From Candidatus Aenigmatarchaeota archaeon (GTDB lineage Archaea; Aenigmatarchaeota; Aenigmatarchaeia; CG10238-14), in NCBI GenBank assembly GCA_030672375.1, contig DAOVGP010000005.1:1-7828 (forward strand): 7,828 bases of DNA, written 5' to 3'. The notes beneath the pieces were generated by a model, which saw only the letters and a program-made list of their open reading frames with translations, ran no database searches and was not told where the DNA came from. The translations under genes and the position numbers were made by a program. Within the stretch, counting starts at the first letter, position 1; each line of letters opens with the position of its first letter. Shown piece by piece: positions 5,161 through 7,828 of this stretch.

Positions 5161-6039
5161 ATGTTAACGATTTATACGAGATTAGCTGGAAAATTGTTTG
5201 GTTGGATTCCAAAAAAATACCCAGAAATAATGAAACCAGTTAAGTCCACGTTACCTAGATCTGGTATAAAAAAATCACCAAAAAATTATGTGAGTGATAT
5301 CTGTTTAACTACTTTTATCGGTTATTCTATCAGTCTCTTATCAGTTTCACTCCTGGTATTGATTTTTCTAGAGTTGAATATTTTTTCGATGATATTATCA
5401 ATTATATTCATTCCACTCATCATCAGTCTCGTTGTCTTTACGATAGGAATGTTCTATCCTTATCAAAAGGTTTTATCTAGGTCTAGAAGTATTGAGACAG
5501 ACCTACCTTTTGCCATCGCGCATATGGGGTCTATCGCTGCTTCTGGTATACCACCTTCTGCAATCTTCAAGCTACTGGGAGAATTTGAAGAATATGATGT
5601 TCTGGCAGAGGAGATAAAAAAAATCGTTAGGAATATAGAGGTTTTTGGCCTTGATCCAATGTCTGCAATGAGGGAAGTCGCTAATAGAACACCCTCTAAG
5701 AAATTCAAACAGTTGTTGCTAGGTTTAGTTAGTACAATAGGGGGGGGCGGTGACCTGAAAACTTATCTGAGGATTTCCGGTGAACAGGCTTTATTTACTT
5801 GGAGGATGAGGAGAGAAAAATATCTTCAACAACTATCAGCCTACGCCGAATTCTATACTGGTCTTTTGATAGCAGCTCCACTCTTTATCATTTCCTTATT
5901 TTCTGTCATGTACATGATTCAGCCTGAATTAGGAGGCTTTGATATTTTGACACTAATGAAGATGAGCATCTATCTATTAATTCCGACTCTTAATATAGGT
6001 TTCTTGGTGTTTCTCCAAACAACACAAGTCGAGATGTGA
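5161..6039 (+). CDS. TadC/ArlJ-like membrane platform protein 1 (T2SF domain)
   Basis: This 292-residue polytopic membrane protein is a type II secretion system F (GspF/PilC/TadC) family member and a likely half of the inner platform on which the ATPase assembles pilins. A basic N-terminal arm (1-45) precedes TM segments at about 48-70 and 74-98. The cytoplasmic T2SF domain follows (about 112-225), with LPFAIAHMGSIAASGIPPSAI, the FGLDPMSAMREVANRTPS segment and the motif GGGGDLKTYL (194-203). Two more TM segments lie at about 231-253 and 264-286. The length is about half of the single-chain ArlJ, and the second half is the next gene, 4 bases after this stop. There is no clear ribosome binding site at the ATG; the spacer holds a tandem AT repeat. 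An eight-G run (5740-5747) encodes the glycines in frame and is not a frameshift. Confidence 0.9.
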   Translation: MLTIYTRLAGKLFGWIPKKYPEIMKPVKSTLPRSGIKKSPKNYVSDICLTTFIGYSISLLSVSLLVLIFLELNIFSMILSIIFIPLIISLVVFTIGMFYPYQKVLSRSRSIETDLPFAIAHMGSIAASGIPPSAIFKLLGEFEEYDVLAEEIKKIVRNIEVFGLDPMSAMREVANRTPSKKFKQLLLGLVSTIGGGGDLKTYLRISGEQALFTWRMRREKYLQQLSAYAEFYTGLLIAAPLFIISLFSVMYMIQPELGGFDILTLMKMSIYLLIPTLNIGFLVFLQTTQVEM

Positions 6040-6043
6040 GAAA

Positions 6044-6871
6044 ATGGAAAAAAGATTGATGACCATAATGGTGATAAACGGTATAATCGTAGCCTTTATT
6101 ATACTCTTCGATTTGTTGTTCCTAAGAGAGATTCCAGGTTTGTTCACTTCAGTAATAATCGTTTCACTAATCATGCTCGTACTCCCTATCGCACTGGTAA
6201 GATACTATGAAATGGTTAAGATAAAAGGGCTAGAAGAAAACTTTCCACAATTCATACTTGATCTTGTTGAATCCCTCAGGTCTGGTATGACTCTACCTAA
6301 AGCAGTAGAATCAATTTCAAAGAATGATTACGGTAATTTGAGTCAACTTGTAAAAAGGCTGAATGCACAGTTGGATTGGGGAATTCCATTCAATCAAGCA
6401 TTCTTAAAGTTTTCAAGGAGTACTAAATCCAAGTTGATCGGAAGGATGACATTGACTATCATAGAGAGTCATAGATTCGGGGGAAATTTAACTGATGTAT
6501 TCGAGGCCATCAGTTCAACGTCTTTGGAAATAGAAAGGTTGAGGGAGGAAAGAAAACTTTACATAAACTCTCAGCTAATGACTGGTTATGTCATCTTCTT
6601 CGTATTCTTGATAGTCATAATCGGTCTACAGAAATTTTTGATTCCCACGCTTAGTGATATTTCTGAACAAACTTTGACTGAAGAACAAAAAGAACAAGAT
6701 TTGGCAGCCGAATATACTTCGATTTTTAGGAACTTGATTATACTACAGGGTTTGTTTGCTGGTTTAGTTATTGGTAAAATGTCAGAAGGACAAGTAGTAG
6801 GAGGAATAAAACACAGTCTTTTCCTGATTATAGTCGGAGTTTTCATTTTCAGTGTGTCTGGTCTCATATAA
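6044..6871 (+). CDS. TadC/ArlJ-like membrane platform protein 2 (T2SF domain)
   Basis: The second T2SF-family protein, 275 residues, probably pairs with the preceding one to form the platform for pilin assembly. Two TM segments at the N-terminus (about 6-27 and 32-53) are followed by a cytoplasmic T2SF domain (about 65-178) with FPQFILDLVESLRSGMTLPKAV and FGGNLTDVFEAISS (145-158). Further TM segments lie at about 180-200, 229-245 and 255-274. Between the last two is GLVIGKMSEGQVVGGIKHS (240-258), a GK-x-x-EG-x(4)-G-x-x-H signature I recognise from archaeal ArlJ/TadC proteins. The start lies 4 bases after the upstream TGA, with GATGTGAG as a weak ribosome binding site, so the two are likely translationally linked. 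Its 3' end overlaps the convergent pilin-like gene by 8 bases. Confidence 0.9.
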   Translation: MEKRLMTIMVINGIIVAFIILFDLLFLREIPGLFTSVIIVSLIMLVLPIALVRYYEMVKIKGLEENFPQFILDLVESLRSGMTLPKAVESISKNDYGNLSQLVKRLNAQLDWGIPFNQAFLKFSRSTKSKLIGRMTLTIIESHRFGGNLTDVFEAISSTSLEIERLREERKLYINSQLMTGYVIFFVFLIVIIGLQKFLIPTLSDISEQTLTEEQKEQDLAAEYTSIFRNLIILQGLFAGLVIGKMSEGQVVGGIKHSLFLIIVGVFIFSVSGLI

Positions 6872-7301
6872 CTGTAGATATAGAGGCTGACGAGACTTCA
6901 TCATAAATTTCAGAACAATTTGTAATTACCCTGATTTTTTCGTAGTTACTGCTTATCGCTTCATTGAATACATCCTTTTCTCCAGGTTCCAATACTTTGT
7001 TCAAATCCTTCTCTTCTCTAGTTGCGTTATCGTAGAAAATTTCAAGGTCTATGTTTCCAAGGGGAATTATGTTCGTATTTTCGATATTTCCAGAAAGATA
7101 TTCAGATGTGGAGTTGTATTCTAGGTCATCTAAAGCTATCCCCCCATAACTACATTCAATTTTCTTTTCACCATGTCCTTTGATCGTAGAAGTTATATCT
7201 CTTATAAAATTAGTAAACCATCCAGTGTAGATACCAGCTACCGCAATTACAAGTGCTATGAGTAGAACTGAGGTTATAAAAGGGGATATACCCTTCCTCA
7301 T
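6864..7301 (-). CDS. Pilin-like protein with class III signal peptide (distal of two)
   Basis: A 145-residue prepilin-like precursor. The N-terminus MRKG|ISPFITSVLLIALVIAVAG has the Lys-Gly site cut by archaeal prepilin peptidase (after Gly4), then a hydrophobic helix (about 5-27) that would form the filament core. The remainder is a beta-rich extracellular head: Cys50 in KKIEC, an IENTNIIPLGNIDLEIFY segment (73-90), LEPGEKD (104-110) and Cys129 in KIRVITNCS, a layout I associate with archaeal pilin-family heads. There are three N-glycosylation sequons (Asn63, Asn92, Asn128). Cys50 and Cys129 are 79 residues apart, the same spacing as in the upstream paralog. The ATG overlaps the upstream gene's stop by one base (TAATG) and has GGTGA four bases upstream, so the pair is an operon. 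It could be a major or minor pilin; archaellin is less likely because no archaellum genes are seen. Confidence 0.88.
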   Translation of the reverse strand: MRKGISPFITSVLLIALVIAVAGIYTGWFTNFIRDITSTIKGHGEKKIECSYGGIALDDLEYNSTSEYLSGNIENTNIIPLGNIDLEIFYDNATREEKDLNKVLEPGEKDVFNEAISSNYEKIRVITNCSEIYDEVSSASISTVI

Positions 7302-7726
7302 TAAGTCACCTGAGAATAACTAAACTCGACATCAACATCCGCACAGCTTGTCTTGATTATTCCCCTGTCAAAATTATCATTAACATTTGTCACATTGAAT
7401 GAGTTTAGTGCATTAGCTTCCAAAGTTCCACTCAATGGTTTTTTTTCCAGAACAGTGCCATAGAAAAGGTAAACATTCCTTAAATATAATTCAACATTCC
7501 TCTGGTTTTCGAGGATCAAAATCAAATCCTTTGTGACATTATCGTAACTTCCGGAATACAGCCTGAATTGCGCAACAAGGCATTCAATATCCTCAGTAGT
7601 ATTCTCAGCTATAATTAACTTCTCCCTAACAAAACTAGTGGCCCAGTAAGATAATATTCCAGCTATACTCATCGTTGTTGCTATCAAAATTACTGCAGCC
7701 ACGAGAGGAGATATACCCTTTCTCAT
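7301..7726 (-). CDS. Pilin-like protein with class III signal peptide (promoter-proximal)
   Basis: A 141-residue paralog of the downstream pilin. MRKG|ISPLVAAVILIATTMSIAG is the classical archaeal type IV pilin start: cleavage after Gly4, then a hydrophobic helix to about residue 27. The head carries Cys49 in DIECL, an LILENQRNVELYLRNVYLFY segment (69-88) matching the IENTN...EIFY region of the neighbour, a GTLEANALNSFNVTN segment (100-114) and Cys128 in KTSCADV, again 79 residues apart and probably disulfide-bonded outside the cell. Sequons are at Asn42, Asn63 and Asn111. The ATG at 7726 follows a GGTGGT motif placed very close to it. It is first of a two-gene minus-strand operon convergent with the assembly genes, and divergent from a possible third filament gene at 7804. 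Sequence identity outside the signal peptide is low, so the two subunits probably have different roles. Confidence 0.88.
   Translation of the reverse strand: MRKGISPLVAAVILIATTMSIAGILSYWATSFVREKLIIAENTTEDIECLVAQFRLYSGSYDNVTKDLILILENQRNVELYLRNVYLFYGTVLEKKPLSGTLEANALNSFNVTNVNDNFDRGIIKTSCADVDVEFSYSQVT
7306..7310 (-). promoter_or_regulatory. Ribosome binding site of the distal pilin gene
   Basis: GGTGA on the minus strand lies four bases before the ATG at 7301 and inside the 3' end of the upstream pilin gene. With the TAATG stop/start overlap it implies coupled translation of both pilins. Confidence 0.6.
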
Positions 7727-7753
7727 ACCACCAAATTAAATTTTGATTTCTAC

Positions 7754-7762
7754 ATAATAAAA
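7754..7762 (-). promoter_or_regulatory. TATA-like promoter element for the pilin pair
   Basis: On the minus strand, GCGAAAC (BRE-like) precedes TTTTATTAT, centred about 32 bases upstream of the ATG at 7726. A start 25 bases downstream of the centre leaves a leader of only several bases, which would include the GGTGGT motif. It is the best-placed promoter candidate in the 77-base divergent spacer, but is not proven. Confidence 0.4.
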
Positions 7763-7773
7763 GTTTCGCTAAG

Positions 7774-7782
7774 CTAATATTA
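7774..7782 (+). promoter_or_regulatory. TATA-like element for the right-edge ORF
   Basis: CTAATATTA is centred 26 bases upstream of the ATG at 7804, the expected position for a leaderless archaeal message. No ribosome binding site precedes that ATG, which is consistent with leaderless initiation. A C7 tract follows directly (7783-7789). Evidence is positional only. Confidence 0.3.
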
Positions 7783-7803
7783 CCCCCCCTTCATATAATA
7801 ATC

Positions 7804-7828
7804 ATGAAAGGTGTGTCTAATTTTATCA
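7804..7828 (+). CDS. Start of a possible third prepilin-like gene (cut by window end)
   Basis: Only eight codons are visible: MKGVSNFI. Lys-Gly followed by a small or hydrophobic residue and Ser is how archaeal class III signal peptides begin (compare MRKGISP in both neighbours), which would place cleavage after Gly3. The ORF is divergent from the pilin pair, with a TATA-like box 26 bases upstream and no ribosome binding site. The hydrophobic helix needed to confirm a prepilin lies beyond the edge, so this is a suggestion based on position and the first residues. Confidence 0.35.

Noticed and set aside
4347..5212. Several minus-strand ORFs of 60-121 codons across the ATPase 3' half
   Set aside because: They are shadows of the ATPase frame. 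One is a Phe-rich mirror of the Lys/Glu-rich linker.
5740..5747. Run of eight G as a frameshift site
   Set aside because: The frame stays open through it and encodes the glycines of the GGGGDLKTYL motif expected there.
5463..6867. Minus-strand ORFs antisense to the two T2SF genes
   Set aside because: They mirror well-supported coding frames and carry no recognisable domain or start signal.
3351..7726. Archaellum (arl/fla) operon
   Set aside because: No arlC-H accessory genes are present, the platform is split in two and the pilins are on the opposite strand, so a pilus-type system fits better.
1..7828. CRISPR array, insertion sequence or integrase
   Set aside because: No regularly spaced repeats, terminal inverted repeats or transposase/integrase motifs are visible.

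Overview
The window is archaeal. Evidence: a ribosomal protein of the S26e family (absent from bacteria), RtcB with archease, a GspE/PilT-type ATPase with two TadC/ArlJ-like membrane proteins, pilin-like precursors with class III (archaeal prepilin) signal peptides, GGTGA-type ribosome binding sites and AT-rich TATA-like boxes. The AT-rich composition, compact gene packing and an ArlJ/TadC function split over two genes would fit a DPANN-type or uncultivated archaeon. The exact lineage is inference; S26e argues against a classical euryarchaeon.

Layout. Bases 1-798 (minus) hold the N-terminal 266 codons of an unrecognised protein that runs off the left edge. Bases 799-976 are intergenic, with two inverted repeats and a TATA-like box. 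Bases 977-1398 (plus) encode archease, interrupted at an A7 tract: the N-terminal 51-codon ORF stops at 1132 and the remainder continues in the -1 frame. rtcB (1399-2853, minus) abuts it tail to tail. A 206-base intergenic region carries rtcB's probable promoter and a hairpin in its leader, and the upstream signals of the S26e gene. From 3060 to 6871 (plus) run S26e, the secretion/pilus ATPase and two polytopic T2SF-domain proteins, closely spaced and probably cotranscribed. Two pilin-like genes (6864-7301 and 7301-7726, minus) converge on that set, overlapping its last gene by 8 bp. At the right edge a divergent ORF starting MKGVSNFI is cut off.

How they work together. RtcB (RNA 3'-phosphate ligase for tRNA splicing and RNA repair) needs archease as its activating cofactor, so the two form one RNA-ligation module although they lie on opposite strands. 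The ATPase, the two membrane proteins and the pilin-like proteins form a type IV pilus-like surface-filament module: the ATPase drives assembly, the T2SF proteins form the membrane platform, and the two paralogous pilins, each with a Cys pair 79 residues apart and three N-glycosylation sequons, are candidate filament subunits. No prepilin peptidase and no archaellum-specific accessory gene is visible.

The most interesting points are the in-frame A-AAA-AAA heptamer at the archease interruption, which could be programmed -1 frameshifting, transcriptional slippage or a one-base sequence error; the hairpin in the likely rtcB leader; the matched Cys spacing in the two pilins; and the possible third class III signal peptide at the right edge.
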